From contig JAKSMY010000001.1 in assembly GCA_024400275.1 (NCBI GenBank), forward strand, positions 34,423 to 98,422: DNA of 64,000 nucleotides. The letters are read 5' to 3'. Positions within the stretch are counted from its first letter, which is position 1. Every line of letters starts with the position of its first letter. This DNA is from Paludibacteraceae bacterium (GTDB lineage Bacteria > Bacteroidota > Bacteroidia > Bacteroidales > Paludibacteraceae). Shown here in pieces: positions 8,096-17,200 of the stretch. The notes under the pieces are model-generated. The model saw nothing but the letters and a program-made list of their open reading frames with translations. It did no database searches and was not told where the DNA came from. The position numbers and the translations under genes were made by a program.

Positions 8096-10018
8096 CTATA
8101 ATTCGCAGATATCTGATGGCATACGCCAGTCACCACGGGGAGACAAGCTCACACAGCACACCTTAGGTCCGTCCGGCAAGCAACTGCGCTTGAACTGCTG
8201 GCAATAGAAGCGGTGCATAAAGACAGACAACCAATGGTCAATCTGGTCCGGCGTATAGCGGTCCTCAAATGCCACCGAAGCCATGTAGAAAATCTTATCT
8301 CTGGAGAACCCGTAACGCAAGAAATAGAAAATAAAGAAGTCGTGCAATTCATACGGTCCCACCTTCTCCTCCGTGATTTGAGCAATATCGCCCTGCTCGT
8401 CCGTTGGCAGCAGTTCAGGCGATACGGGAGTGTCCACAATATCCAACAAAGTGGCCCTTGTCTCGTCCGAGAAATAGTTTTCCGCAGCATACTTCACCAT
8501 ATAACGCACCAAAGTCTTTGGCACGCCGGCATTGATGCCATACATTGACATGTGGTCGCCACAATACGTTGCCCAGCCCAACGCCAATTCGCTCAAATCG
8601 CCTGTGCCAATAACCAAGCCGTTGTACTTATTCGCCAAGTCCATTAATATTAAGGTACGCACGCGCGCCTGAGCGTTCTCATACGTAACGTCGTGATTAT
8701 TAATATCATGGTCGATGTCTTGCAGGTGTCGGGTCGTTACCTCGCGAATAGGTATCTCGTGCATCGATACGCCCAGTTCCTCCATCAAGCGCATGGCATT
8801 CGTATAGGTGCGGTCGCTGGTACCAAAACCGGGCATGGTAACACCCAATACACGTTGCCGTTCATAGCCCAGTAAATCAGCAGTTTGCACAGCCACGAGC
8901 AGTGCCAACGTTGAATCCAAACCGCCCGAAATGCCCACAACCAAGGTCTGTGCCTTGGTGTGCTCCCAACGTTTCGCCAAACCGTTCGTCTGAATACTGA
9001 ACACATCGCCACAATAGGCGTCCTCGTTCTCCTTGTCCGGCAGGAAAGGTGTGGTCGAGAAGGTGCGGTGCAGTGGCTCAACATACCCCCACTCTGACTC
9101 GATGGGTGCCACGTTGATTTTGCGGTAATGGCCGTGCTGGTCCTTGGTAAAGTTGGTATTACGCTGCCTGTCTGTACGCAGACGCTCCACATCAATCTCC
9201 GAGATAACCATGCTGTTTTCGCGCAAGAAACGCTGTCCCATCTCGAGCAAATCGCCGTTTTCGGCAATATACGTAGAGCCGGAGAACACGACGTCGGTGG
9301 TCGATTCGCCCACACCGGACGAGGTGTAGATATATCCGCAATGCACACGCGCCGACTGCTGCGTAATCATCTGCCGGCGGAAAGCATGCTTGCCAGTGAC
9401 ACAGTTGCTACTACTGAGGTTGAAAATCAGTTCGGCCCCCTGCACCGCCAGTTGCGTGGAAGGCGGTAGCGGACTCCACAAGTCCTCGCACACCTCTATG
9501 CCAAAGCAATAATCGCGCGTCATGAACAACAAGTCTATTCCAAACGGCACATCACCACCCCACAAATCCACCGTAGGAATACGCGGCGAGCCATCGGACT
9601 CACGCACGGCACGACCACTCGTGAACCACCGTTTCTCATAGAACTCGCCGGTATTGGGCAAGTTAATCTTCGGCACAACGCCCACGACCTCGCCGTCGGT
9701 TATGACAAACGCGCAGTTGAACAGGTTGTTATCCACCTTCAGCGGAGCGCCCACCAAGACAATCAACGCCTTACCTCGGGTGTATTCGCAAATCTGCTGC
9801 ATCCCCTTCATCGCGTTCTGTTGCAACTGCTGCGTGAAGAAAAGGTCCGCACAAGTGTAACCGGTTACGGTCAATTCAGGGAAACACAAGACCTCAACAC
9901 CCTCCTCAATCGCCTCGTTGATTTGCTCCTTGATGGCCTGAACATTGGCATCTACATTTGCCACTTGGCAAGCCGGCACCGCTGCCGCTACGCGCACAAA
10001 ACCGAAATTCTGATTCAT
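8096..10018 (-). CDS. nadE: glutamine-dependent NAD+ synthetase
   Basis: A 640-residue two-domain enzyme. The N-terminal half is a nitrilase-type glutaminase with Glu in FPELTVTGY and the nucleophile Cys in FGIEVCEDLW. The C-terminal half is the synthetase, with the ATP pyrophosphatase loop GISGGLDSTLALLVA and the GTGDLSELALGW motif. It converts nicotinic acid adenine dinucleotide to NAD+, using ammonia channelled from glutamine, in the cytosol. The length is normal for the glutamine-dependent form. Its promoter (10039-10069) diverges from that of tRNA-Glu. Confidence 0.93.
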   Translation of the reverse strand: MNQNFGFVRVAAAVPACQVANVDANVQAIKEQINEAIEEGVEVLCFPELTVTGYTCADLFFTQQLQQNAMKGMQQICEYTRGKALIVLVGAPLKVDNNLFNCAFVITDGEVVGVVPKINLPNTGEFYEKRWFTSGRAVRESDGSPRIPTVDLWGGDVPFGIDLLFMTRDYCFGIEVCEDLWSPLPPSTQLAVQGAELIFNLSSSNCVTGKHAFRRQMITQQSARVHCGYIYTSSGVGESTTDVVFSGSTYIAENGDLLEMGQRFLRENSMVISEIDVERLRTDRQRNTNFTKDQHGHYRKINVAPIESEWGYVEPLHRTFSTTPFLPDKENEDAYCGDVFSIQTNGLAKRWEHTKAQTLVVGISGGLDSTLALLVAVQTADLLGYERQRVLGVTMPGFGTSDRTYTNAMRLMEELGVSMHEIPIREVTTRHLQDIDHDINNHDVTYENAQARVRTLILMDLANKYNGLVIGTGDLSELALGWATYCGDHMSMYGINAGVPKTLVRYMVKYAAENYFSDETRATLLDIVDTPVSPELLPTDEQGDIAQITEEKVGPYELHDFFIFYFLRYGFSRDKIFYMASVAFEDRYTPDQIDHWLSVFMHRFYCQQFKRSCLPDGPKVCCVSLSPRGDWRMPSDICEL

Positions 10019-10038
10019 AATACTCGTCTTTTATCGCA

Positions 10039-10069
10039 CAAAATTACTAAAAAATCGACATATAAACAA
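10039..10069 (-). promoter_or_regulatory. nadE promoter
   Basis: On the minus strand TTG (10067-10069), 20 bases, TAATTTTG (10039-10046). It is nearly the same as the promoter at 12433-12463. Confidence 0.78.
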
Positions 10070-10097
10070 ATTTTTTACATTTTTTTCTGCAAAATAC

Positions 10098-10128
10098 TTG
10101 CGTATTTCAAAAAAAAGCAGTACCTTTG
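10098..10128 (+). promoter_or_regulatory. tRNA-Glu promoter
   Basis: TTG (10098-10100), 20 bases, TACCTTTG (10121-10128), followed 27 bases later by the tRNA. Confidence 0.82.
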
Positions 10129-10155
10129 CACTCGCTTTCGACAAAAAAGCAATAG

Positions 10156-10228
10156 GGTGCTATCGTCTAGTGGCCTAGGACAACGGCCTCTCACGCCGTA
10201 AACCCCGGTTCGACTCCGGGTAGCACTA
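10156..10228 (+). tRNA. tRNA-Glu (anticodon CTC)
   Basis: A cloverleaf is visible: acceptor GGTGCTA/TAGCACT (with a terminal G-T pair), D arm, anticodon stem ACGGC/GCCGT with loop CTCTCAC (anticodon CTC, reading GAG), and T arm CCCGG/CCGGG with TTCGACT. The 3' CCA is not encoded. Confidence 0.92.
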
Positions 10229-10232
10229 CAAA

Positions 10233-10259
10233 AAAGGGACTTGCTCAGCAAGCCCCTTT
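10233..10259. terminator. terminator after tRNA-Glu
   Basis: AAAGGG-A-CTTGC and GCAAG-C-CCCTTT pair across a short loop, followed by T-rich sequence. It also lies downstream of the convergent nucleotidyltransferase gene and can serve both. Confidence 0.8.
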
Positions 10260-10264
10260 CATTT

Positions 10265-11008
10265 TTACCCTTGTCCACTTATTTCCATCGCAAAACGTTC
10301 TGCCTCGGCAATCTGCTCTATTTTGCCCACATCCATCATACGATAATCAGTCGGCACGTACGCACGCAACGTTCCTTTCTTCATCGCGTACAGATACACA
10401 TCCATCAGCCCGAATTTTGCACCTTTTTCCTCTGCGACAGCGCCGAAACAGGGATAAAGCTCCGGTTGCAGCACTGCCATACCACTATATGCCAAGTGTT
10501 GCCCGTCTTGCCCCTTCAGTTCGCCCGTTGCTATGTTCGTCCAACCGCATAAGCGCTTTTGCCCGTCAAAGCAGAGGTAACGCTGCGTCTTCCTGTCGCT
10601 CACCACCAAGGTGCCCAAACCGCCGTTCCTCGTTGCCTGCTGCAACAAGTCGTGCAGGTCAATCGTGCTGAGTATATCGACATTGCACACCAGTAGCGGC
10701 TCTCCGTGCATTGTGCATTGTGCATTGACCACCTTTTTCACTCCCCCACCCGTGTCCAAAAGCAAGTCGCGCTCGTCGGAGATAGATATATTTGCTCCCC
10801 AACCGTTATTTTTCTGCACCTCCTCAATAATCATATCAGCAAAGTGGTGCACGTTCACCACAATATCCGTTATACCGGCAGCCATCAGTTGCTCCACCTG
10901 CCACTGTAGCAGAGGTTTACCGGCAAGGGGCACCAATGCCTTGGGCATCGTATCGGTCAGCGGTTTTAACCGTGTCCCCAATCCCGCTGCAAAAATCATT
11001 GCTTTCAT
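10265..11008 (-). CDS. sugar-1-phosphate nucleotidyltransferase, MurU-like
   Basis: A 247-residue protein of the NTP-transferase fold. The nucleotide-binding loop AAGLGTRLKPLTDTMPKAL is at residues 7-25, the metal-binding aspartate is in CNVDILS, and TGGGVKK is also conserved. Three bases separate it from the upstream kinase-RapZ gene. MurU with an AmgK-type kinase forms the anomeric recycling route that turns N-acetylmuramate into UDP-MurNAc, so that role is inferred here. A guanylyl- or glucose-1-phosphate transferase remains possible from sequence alone. Confidence 0.8.
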   Translation of the reverse strand: MKAMIFAAGLGTRLKPLTDTMPKALVPLAGKPLLQWQVEQLMAAGITDIVVNVHHFADMIIEEVQKNNGWGANISISDERDLLLDTGGGVKKVVNAQCTMHGEPLLVCNVDILSTIDLHDLLQQATRNGGLGTLVVSDRKTQRYLCFDGQKRLCGWTNIATGELKGQDGQHLAYSGMAVLQPELYPCFGAVAEEKGAKFGLMDVYLYAMKKGTLRAYVPTDYRMMDVGKIEQIAEAERFAMEISGQG

Positions 11009-11011
11009 ACC

Positions 11012-12412
11012 TCAAAGTACCCTTGCCCGTAATTTTCGTTCGATATTTTGCTCACGGTGAATAATCTGCACTTCCACGCCGAACTTGCTGTTCAGATGTT
11101 GTGCCATCTTCTCGGCGCCATACACGCTACGGTGCTGGCCACCCGTGCAACCAAACGACACCATCAAATTCTCAAAACCGCGGTCCATATATCGTTTCAC
11201 ACTCGCATCTACCAACTGATAAGCGGCTTCCAAGAACGGCTTCATCTCACCGTCATCTTCGATGAAACGTATCACCGGTTCGTCCATGCCGGTCAAGCCG
11301 TTGTAGCGGTCGTACTTACCCGGATTATTCACGGCACGGCAATCAAAGACAAATCCCCCACCATTGCCACTGACATCGGCAGGAATGCCCTTCTTGTAAC
11401 TGAAACTGAACACACGGACCACCAGAGGTTTCTTCACGCCAACGTCCTGAAACTGTTTCATTTCCGTCATGCGTTGCAGCACGTCCGACAGGTACGGATA
11501 GGCACTATTGTCCTGCTTCAACAACTGACGCAGGTTTTCGATTGCGAAGGGGATAGACTGCAGGAAATGGGGCTTTTTCTCAAAATATCCACGGAAACCG
11601 TACGCGCCCAAGACCTGCATGGTACGGAACAGCACGAAGTGCCGTAACGTGGTCCGAAAGCCATTTTCATCTACCGGCAAATAGTTCTTCAGTTCTTGCA
11701 GGTACTCCCCTATCAACTCTTCACGCAGGTCGTCATGAAAATTGGCTTTTGCCTGCCATAAAAACGAGGCGACATCGTAATAAATAGGACCTTTTCTTCC
11801 ACCTTGGTAATCGATAAAATAGGGTTCACTGTCCTTAATCATCACATTACGCGACTGGAAGTCTCGGTATAGAAAGGCGGTAATGGGAGCAGCCAACAGA
11901 ATATCTGCCATCTTCTCAAACTCATTCTCCAATCGGTCTTCTTGGAAATCCACCCCCGTTGCTTTTAGGAAGCAGTATTTAAAGTAATTCAGGTCCCACA
12001 ACACGCTACGCCGATTAAATTCCGGCTGAGGATAGCACACGGTCCAATCAAAAGCCCTTGCCCCCAACACCTGAAAACGCGCCAAGGCGCGCATTGTCTT
12101 GCGGAGTAGCACTTTTTCCTTCTCACAGAATACACCGGTCTTGCGACCTTCGGCGATACAATCAAACAGCACTTCGCTGCCTAAGTCCTCCTGGTCATAC
12201 GTCATCTCGTCCTCGCCCACGTGATATAAACAAGGTACGTTCAGCCCCTGCGCCTTGAAGTGGCGCGACATATAGATGAAGGCATGATTTTCCTCCGCAC
12301 TTGTACCAACCACGTGGATATAACTCTGCCCTACTGTGCCACTGATGTTACCCGTCTCATCTACGGCCCGAAAATACTGGCGATTGCTTCCGCCTTGCAT
12401 GATTTGTTCCAT
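11012..12412 (-). CDS. AmgK-like sugar kinase fused to a RapZ C-terminal domain
   Basis: A 466-residue fusion. The first part (to about 320) is an aminoglycoside-phosphotransferase-type kinase like AmgK, with catalytic loop LYRDFQSRNVMI and metal-binding YFIDYQGG. The last part (about 335-466) is the RapZ C-terminal domain, with the motifs VFSFSYKKG, FDCRAVNNPG, LTGMDEPV and SFGCTGGQHRS. In enterobacteria this part of RapZ binds glucosamine-6-phosphate and RNA; the N-terminal RapZ ATPase is absent here. With the MurU-like gene it suggests a cell-wall-sugar recycling unit with a built-in amino-sugar sensor. Its promoter lies 20 bases upstream and diverges from tRNA-Lys. Confidence 0.85.
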   Translation of the reverse strand: MEQIMQGGSNRQYFRAVDETGNISGTVGQSYIHVVGTSAEENHAFIYMSRHFKAQGLNVPCLYHVGEDEMTYDQEDLGSEVLFDCIAEGRKTGVFCEKEKVLLRKTMRALARFQVLGARAFDWTVCYPQPEFNRRSVLWDLNYFKYCFLKATGVDFQEDRLENEFEKMADILLAAPITAFLYRDFQSRNVMIKDSEPYFIDYQGGRKGPIYYDVASFLWQAKANFHDDLREELIGEYLQELKNYLPVDENGFRTTLRHFVLFRTMQVLGAYGFRGYFEKKPHFLQSIPFAIENLRQLLKQDNSAYPYLSDVLQRMTEMKQFQDVGVKKPLVVRVFSFSYKKGIPADVSGNGGGFVFDCRAVNNPGKYDRYNGLTGMDEPVIRFIEDDGEMKPFLEAAYQLVDASVKRYMDRGFENLMVSFGCTGGQHRSVYGAEKMAQHLNSKFGVEVQIIHREQNIERKLRARVL

Positions 12413-12432
12413 ATTGCTCGCTTAAAACTCCA

Positions 12433-12463
12433 CAAAATTACTAAAAAAACGACATATACACAA
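12433..12463 (-). promoter_or_regulatory. promoter of amgK-rapZ fusion gene
   Basis: On the minus strand TTG (12461-12463), 20 bases, TAATTTTG (12433-12440). Confidence 0.78.
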
Positions 12464-12490
12464 ATTTTTTCATTTTTTTCTGCAAAATAC

Positions 12491-12521
12491 TTGCGTATTT
12501 CAAAAAAAAGCAGTACCTTTG
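12491..12521 (+). promoter_or_regulatory. tRNA-Lys promoter
   Basis: TTG (12491-12493), 20 bases, TACCTTTG (12514-12521). The flanks are nearly identical to the tRNA-Glu promoter. Confidence 0.82.
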
Positions 12522-12546
12522 CACCCGCTTTTGAGAAATCAAGCAT

Positions 12547-12620
12547 GTCTCCCTAGCTCAGCTGGCTAGAGCAATTGACTCTTAATCAATGGGTCGAGGG
12601 TTCGAATCCCTCGGGGGACA
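12547..12620 (+). tRNA. tRNA-Lys (anticodon CTT), probable phage attachment site
   Basis: Acceptor GTCTCCC/GGGGGAC, D stem GCTC/GAGC, anticodon stem ATTGA/TCAAT with loop CTCTTAA (anticodon CTT, reading AAG), and T arm CGAGGGTTCGAATCCCTCG. The integrase gene begins 232 bases downstream and points away. A tRNA 3' end is the usual target of such integrases, so attL is inferred to lie at about 12,595-12,640. The matching attR is outside the window. Confidence 0.93.
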
Positions 12621-12652
12621 CAAGAAAAAACACATTAAAAATCAATCAGTTA

Positions 12653-12685
12653 GGCATTACACGAAAAGTCGTGTGATGCCTTTTT
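12653..12685 (+). terminator. terminator downstream of tRNA-Lys
   Basis: GGCATTACACGA (12653-12664) pairs with TCGTGTGATGCC (12669-12680), with one G-T pair, followed by TTTTT. Confidence 0.85.
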
Positions 12686-12788
12686 CGTTCATTTGTATGT
12701 TACCGGGCGTATTTACACGCATATTTCATAACTGATTGATTTATACAAATATAATATACTTATAGCGTGTTTTTTGAGATGCATAAAA

Positions 12789-12840
12789 ACATAGCAAAAA
12801 CATAGCAAAAAAGTAAAACATAGCAAAAACATAGCAACAA
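12789..12840. repeat. four ACATAGCAAAA repeats before the integrase gene
   Basis: Copies start at 12789, 12800, 12818 and 12829, so the spacing is 11, 18 and 11 bp and the two pairs lie on the same face of the helix. They end 13 bases before the integrase start. They are likely binding sites for integrase arms, an excisionase or a regulator. No consensus promoter is seen here. Confidence 0.9.
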
Positions 12841-12852
12841 ATTTTTATCGTC

Positions 12853-14118
12853 ATGGCAAAAGTATCTCTTTATTTGGACACCAGGGCTGCCAACAAAAAC
12901 GGCTTGTACCCTATCAAATTGCGTATCACTCATAACAACACCAACGCTGCACGTTCTGTTGGGTTGTACATATCACCCGACCAGTGGGATGACAACTACC
13001 AAAGAATGGTATTCAGTTCCAACCGTGCAAAGATAAATAATGAGCAACTGGAAGACCTTATATATAAATATAGGTGTGACATCCAAAAATTAGATTCGAT
13101 GTATCGTTTGCCAAGTATGAAGGCGGCCGACATTATTGAGTATGTAGAGAACGGAGGATTTGTCAAAAGCGACAACCTGTATTTCAACACGCGCATTCAG
13201 GAATATGCAGACCAATGCCGCAAAGAGACCTACAAAAAATCGTTCTTATATACGGAGCGTACTGTTATGGACTTTGTGCAGACCACATCGCCCAATGCCG
13301 ATAAGATATTCCTAATGGATATAAACTACGACTTCTTGTGCAAGTTCCATTCTTATATGGAGAAGCGCGGTATGAAAAAGAACTCAATGGCTATCGTTGA
13401 GACTAATATCCGCACCATTTGGAACCGTGCCACCAAGTCAAAGTTATTGCCGCATGATCTCAATCCGTTCTATGGCGATTGTGGGTATAAGATACAGCAC
13501 GAACTTAAAGAAAAGGTTTATCTTCCTATTGATGGTATGCGTAAACTGTTGGAATTGGACTTCAGCCAAGTACAGGGGCGTGAAGGATTAGAGGCAGCGC
13601 GTGATTTCTTTATGCTGTCCTTCTACCTGTGCGGCATCAATCCTATTGATTTGTTCTATATGCCAAAATGTCAGTCGGGTGAGATGGTGTTTGTCAGACG
13701 TAAGATAGAACACGCATCACCACAACCTGTGCATTTGTTCATACCAGCCGCAGCACAGCGTATTATAGACAAGTATGCAGACGGACCGATGATGCTAAAC
13801 TTTGACCAGCACTATATGAATTTTGACAGTTGCTATTCTTTTTTCCGGCACCGCATAGACCGAATAGCCAAGATGATTGGTTACCCCGATATGACGCTTT
13901 ATTGGAGCCGTTATACATGGAGCACATACGCCATGAAGATGGGGGCAAGTGATTTCGTTGTGGATAAGTTGCAGGGGCGTGTCCCAACTTCTATCAATGG
14001 CAAGCATTACGCATCGTTTGAGTGGGAGGACGGAACAAATATAATGGATAAGGTTATACAGTATGCAACTGATGGCGTTGCATACAACTCTACCCCAGCC
14101 CCAAAGTATGTGAAATAA
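12853..14118 (+). CDS. int: tyrosine recombinase (phage integrase), divergent catalytic box
   Basis: A 421-residue integrase with the Bacteroidota layout. An N-terminal arm-binding domain (residues 1-90: SLYLDTRAANKNGLYPIKLRI) is followed by a SAM-like core-binding domain and a catalytic domain from about 235. The nucleophile is probably the tyrosine in KHYASFEW, and the second arginine is in LYWSRYTWST. The first catalytic arginine, usually GxRxxDL, is replaced: LCGINPIDL has Asn at that place, and the following HxxR reads YWSR. Such substitutions occur in some Bacteroidota recombinases. It should catalyse insertion and excision at the neighbouring tRNA-Lys. Confidence 0.88.
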   Translation: MAKVSLYLDTRAANKNGLYPIKLRITHNNTNAARSVGLYISPDQWDDNYQRMVFSSNRAKINNEQLEDLIYKYRCDIQKLDSMYRLPSMKAADIIEYVENGGFVKSDNLYFNTRIQEYADQCRKETYKKSFLYTERTVMDFVQTTSPNADKIFLMDINYDFLCKFHSYMEKRGMKKNSMAIVETNIRTIWNRATKSKLLPHDLNPFYGDCGYKIQHELKEKVYLPIDGMRKLLELDFSQVQGREGLEAARDFFMLSFYLCGINPIDLFYMPKCQSGEMVFVRRKIEHASPQPVHLFIPAAAQRIIDKYADGPMMLNFDQHYMNFDSCYSFFRHRIDRIAKMIGYPDMTLYWSRYTWSTYAMKMGASDFVVDKLQGRVPTSINGKHYASFEWEDGTNIMDKVIQYATDGVAYNSTPAPKYVK

Positions 14119-14147
14119 AAAAAAAGGACTACGAGTTACCGTAGCCC
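14117..14147 (-). terminator. intrinsic terminator on the minus strand
   Basis: An 8-bp stem (14126-14133 with 14140-14147, one G-T pair) and nine T residues on the minus strand. It ends the candidate small RNA and probably also the late unit that finishes at 14263. Confidence 0.85.
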
Positions 14148-14190
14148 TCCCTCGTCATGCTGTAACAGTACACAGCAATTAGAAGTTTAA
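14117..14190 (-). ncRNA. candidate prophage small RNA (about 74 nt)
   Basis: A complete consensus promoter (14198-14228, minus strand) is followed about 8 bases later by a short region that can form a hairpin, TGCTGT (14158-14163) with ACAGCA (14172-14177). It ends in a strong terminator: GGGCTACG/CGTAGTCC (14126-14147) and a T-run (14117-14125). There is no room for a normal gene. A nine-residue reading frame (MTREGYGNS, 14129-14158) overlaps the terminator and might be a leader peptide. It lies directly against the 3' end of int on the opposite strand. Confidence 0.6.
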
Positions 14191-14197
14191 CCGAGTG

Positions 14198-14228
14198 CAA
14201 AGGTACTGCTTTTTTTCGATATATGCAA
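14198..14228 (-). promoter_or_regulatory. promoter of the candidate small RNA
   Basis: On the minus strand TTG (14226-14228), 20 bases, TACCTTTG (14198-14205). The AAAGCAG before the box and the GCAC after it match the host tRNA promoters at 10098 and 12491. Confidence 0.78.
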
Positions 14229-14262
14229 ATAAATAGGAAAAATTTAGGAAAATTTTTGCATA

Positions 14263-17200
14263 TTATCGTAACTTTGTGGTCAGATTGCTTTGCTCTCCCT
14301 CTATTTCCATAAAGTCTATGCGGCTATCACCCGACAAATACCCTGCAAGTCCCACACGGAAATACTTAACATCGGTACGCTCAACCTTGCAACCTATATC
14401 CGTGAATGTTCCTTTTTTCTCGTTGGCACCAAGCATGGCAAATTGTCTTCCATCGTAAGAGCCGAACACATAGACACCGAGTGTTTTGTTCTCTGTGCCG
14501 TTGTTGGTGTTGAACTTGCCACGAACTACAAATCGGTACGCCTTTTTGAAATCAACTGACCCTAACTTAATAACGTTAGACAGATAGAGAAAATCGTTTG
14601 GTGCTTCGGATTTGCCTTCCAATCCGTCTTGCTCTGCATCTACTTTGTAGAATACACCATCTTTCACGCGGTAGGACGTTGGGTAGTTGTTCACATACTC
14701 ATCTGCCGAATAGTCACGCCGCGACCAGTTGCTGTAGCGGTCAAGGATATACGAATATGGATAGTTCTGGTTGCTGACCATCAACTCGCGCTCGTTGTGG
14801 TTGTAGTTGATAATCGCACCTCTCAGGTATGATAGAAAATCTACACCATCTACAAGGTCAAGTGGCAGGTCTGCCACTTTTTCAAGCATGTTCTTACCAA
14901 CGTTACGTGGCTTTGCCAAATCGGGTTCTGTGTATTCTACCACATCACCCTCTGCCGGCTGCCCTATCTCGTTCACCACGTCACCTGCTATCTCCATCAG
15001 TCCACGGTCCGTTGTGAATACCACACCTGTATCTATTGGAGTGACCGACTTGGCATTGTTGCACACGTCACGCGCTATGATACGTGCATTGGTGTATGCC
15101 ATTTCTCCGTTTGCATCTACATAGAGCGCATATATGCCGTCTGTGCAGAATACGTACAAAGGCGCAGCACCCGTTTGCCCTGTGCCAACTGCAATGGCAT
15201 TGCTACACATAGCAAGAATAGTTCCATTGCCTATTTGATATGCCTGCTCAACAGGAAAATAAAAAGGATTGTTTGTTTTACTTGCTTTTAGTCCATTAGG
15301 GAATCGTTCTTCGACAAACTGCTCCGATAAATTTTCTTTTATTTGGTCAATTAAATAACTTTCATCTGAGACAGAATCCGTGACGGATAATGGTTTCAGT
15401 GACGATGCCATATAATACGAAAAATTTATGTATAGGTGCGATTTTAGTAATAGTGGATGAAAACCATAAGAATAACGAAAATCTAAAATTTTCCCCTTAA
15501 AGAAATACACTTTCATTTCCATTGCTCTCGTGTCAGGGAACGACAAAAGTGGATTAAGCGGATATAGAGTAACATCACCTTCTGAAGGCGTTTCTATATA
15601 TCGTACTACTCGTTGTGGTTGCGATTCGCCTGTGTCAATATCTACAATAGCGAATGCGAGTGGCATGTGTTCTGTCCTGAACTCGCTTGGTATGGTAACC
15701 TCCGTAACTCCTTCGGTCGGTGTTTCACTTGGCGTGTCTGTATATACTACCTTATTTGATGTATGTTGGTAGTATTTATTGTTATTGTCAGCAAGGTTTG
15801 GAAGTCCCTCGTAAGTGCTGCCTTGTTGCACTTTGAGCGACCTATTGTGCAGCATAAACGATTCCAATGGGTATCCATGGAACTGAATGCTTTTATAGTT
15901 TGCTATATGCAATTTTCCGTTATACGAATATGCAACCTTGGGGATATATGTCATTCTCGACTGAGATTCGTATGTAAGTTTTTCTTGGAGTGCAATGTTT
16001 TTTAATATATTCTTATCTGATGCAGTTGAAAGGTCTATGATTGGGTTGTTAGTTAATTCGGAATGAATAGCGGTAATGTCGTATTCTTTTAATAAAAAAA
16101 ACGGACTATTAAAAAGTTTCGACCTAAATTCAATATTGCTTGCAATATGTGGTTTGTATGAAAATGAACCGATGGCTCCTCCTCCGAAATCAGCTACAAC
16201 TTGTCTATCTGTTGATTCATCTGAAGTTGTATATTTTTTGTAAATGCAAGATTCGTTTGTTATGAATACACAGATTGAATTAAATACGTCTTTATTTTCG
16301 GCAAGAATATCATTGTTTGATAATGACAATAATAAATCAGCACCAACAACATCTGCATAACATTTATCATTCGTAGCGGAATAACAACCAATCATAAGTG
16401 TCGGGTATATATCTGTCATTGCATAATCAGATGGGAATGATGGGTCTGGATTATTAGAATGAAAAGCAATATTTGGATATGAAAATTCTCTTGCTATATA
16501 ATAATTACAATATCCTCCTTTAGGAATGTGAAAACTTTTATAATCTTGTGATGTTGGAACGTAAACATTTTGCCCATTATCTTCGTTGGGTAGGATATTT
16601 TCTCTTGGTGATAAAAATGTCGGTTGTGATGCGAATCCGAATGTGCCATCGTAAAATCGAAAAGCCGCAATAGCCACGACAGCACCTGTAAATTTATTTT
16701 CTTCAGTTGCTTTTGATAATGCAAGATTGATTAAGTTATTATAATACGAATTTTTTTGAGTTAAATCGTAAGTTGCGGGGATTCCTTGATGTTCTACTAC
16801 TGGTACTACGCCCTCTACGTAAAATTTTTTATCATTATCTATCGATACATTAAATTTTACATCAATAGGGTACAAACCTCTGCTACTCTGTTCTTTGTTA
16901 GTATCTACATTTAACACTTTGTAAAACTCATCGCCCGTTTTGAATACAGCATACTCAAAATCATCTGCTCCGTCAATAATAGTAATCAAATGTCCTGTTT
17001 GGTTGATATATAAATCGCCCTCTACGCTGCATATCTCTTGCGGCGTAGTGAGTGCTGTAAAGGTTTCTCCGTCATTACCTATGTTGGCAAACCAATACAA
17101 CTTGCTATCTGTCGGATTAACACCAAGGACATGATGGTACGATGCGTTGGTATGGATATATAGTTGCTCATACACAACACCTGTGGTTTCGTTGGTCATC

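Noticed and set aside
14245..14276. Plus-strand TAACTTTG box at 14269 near the end of the large tail gene
   Set aside because: The only TTG upstream is 10 bases away, which does not fit the 19-20 bp spacing, and it would read into the antisense strand of a long gene.
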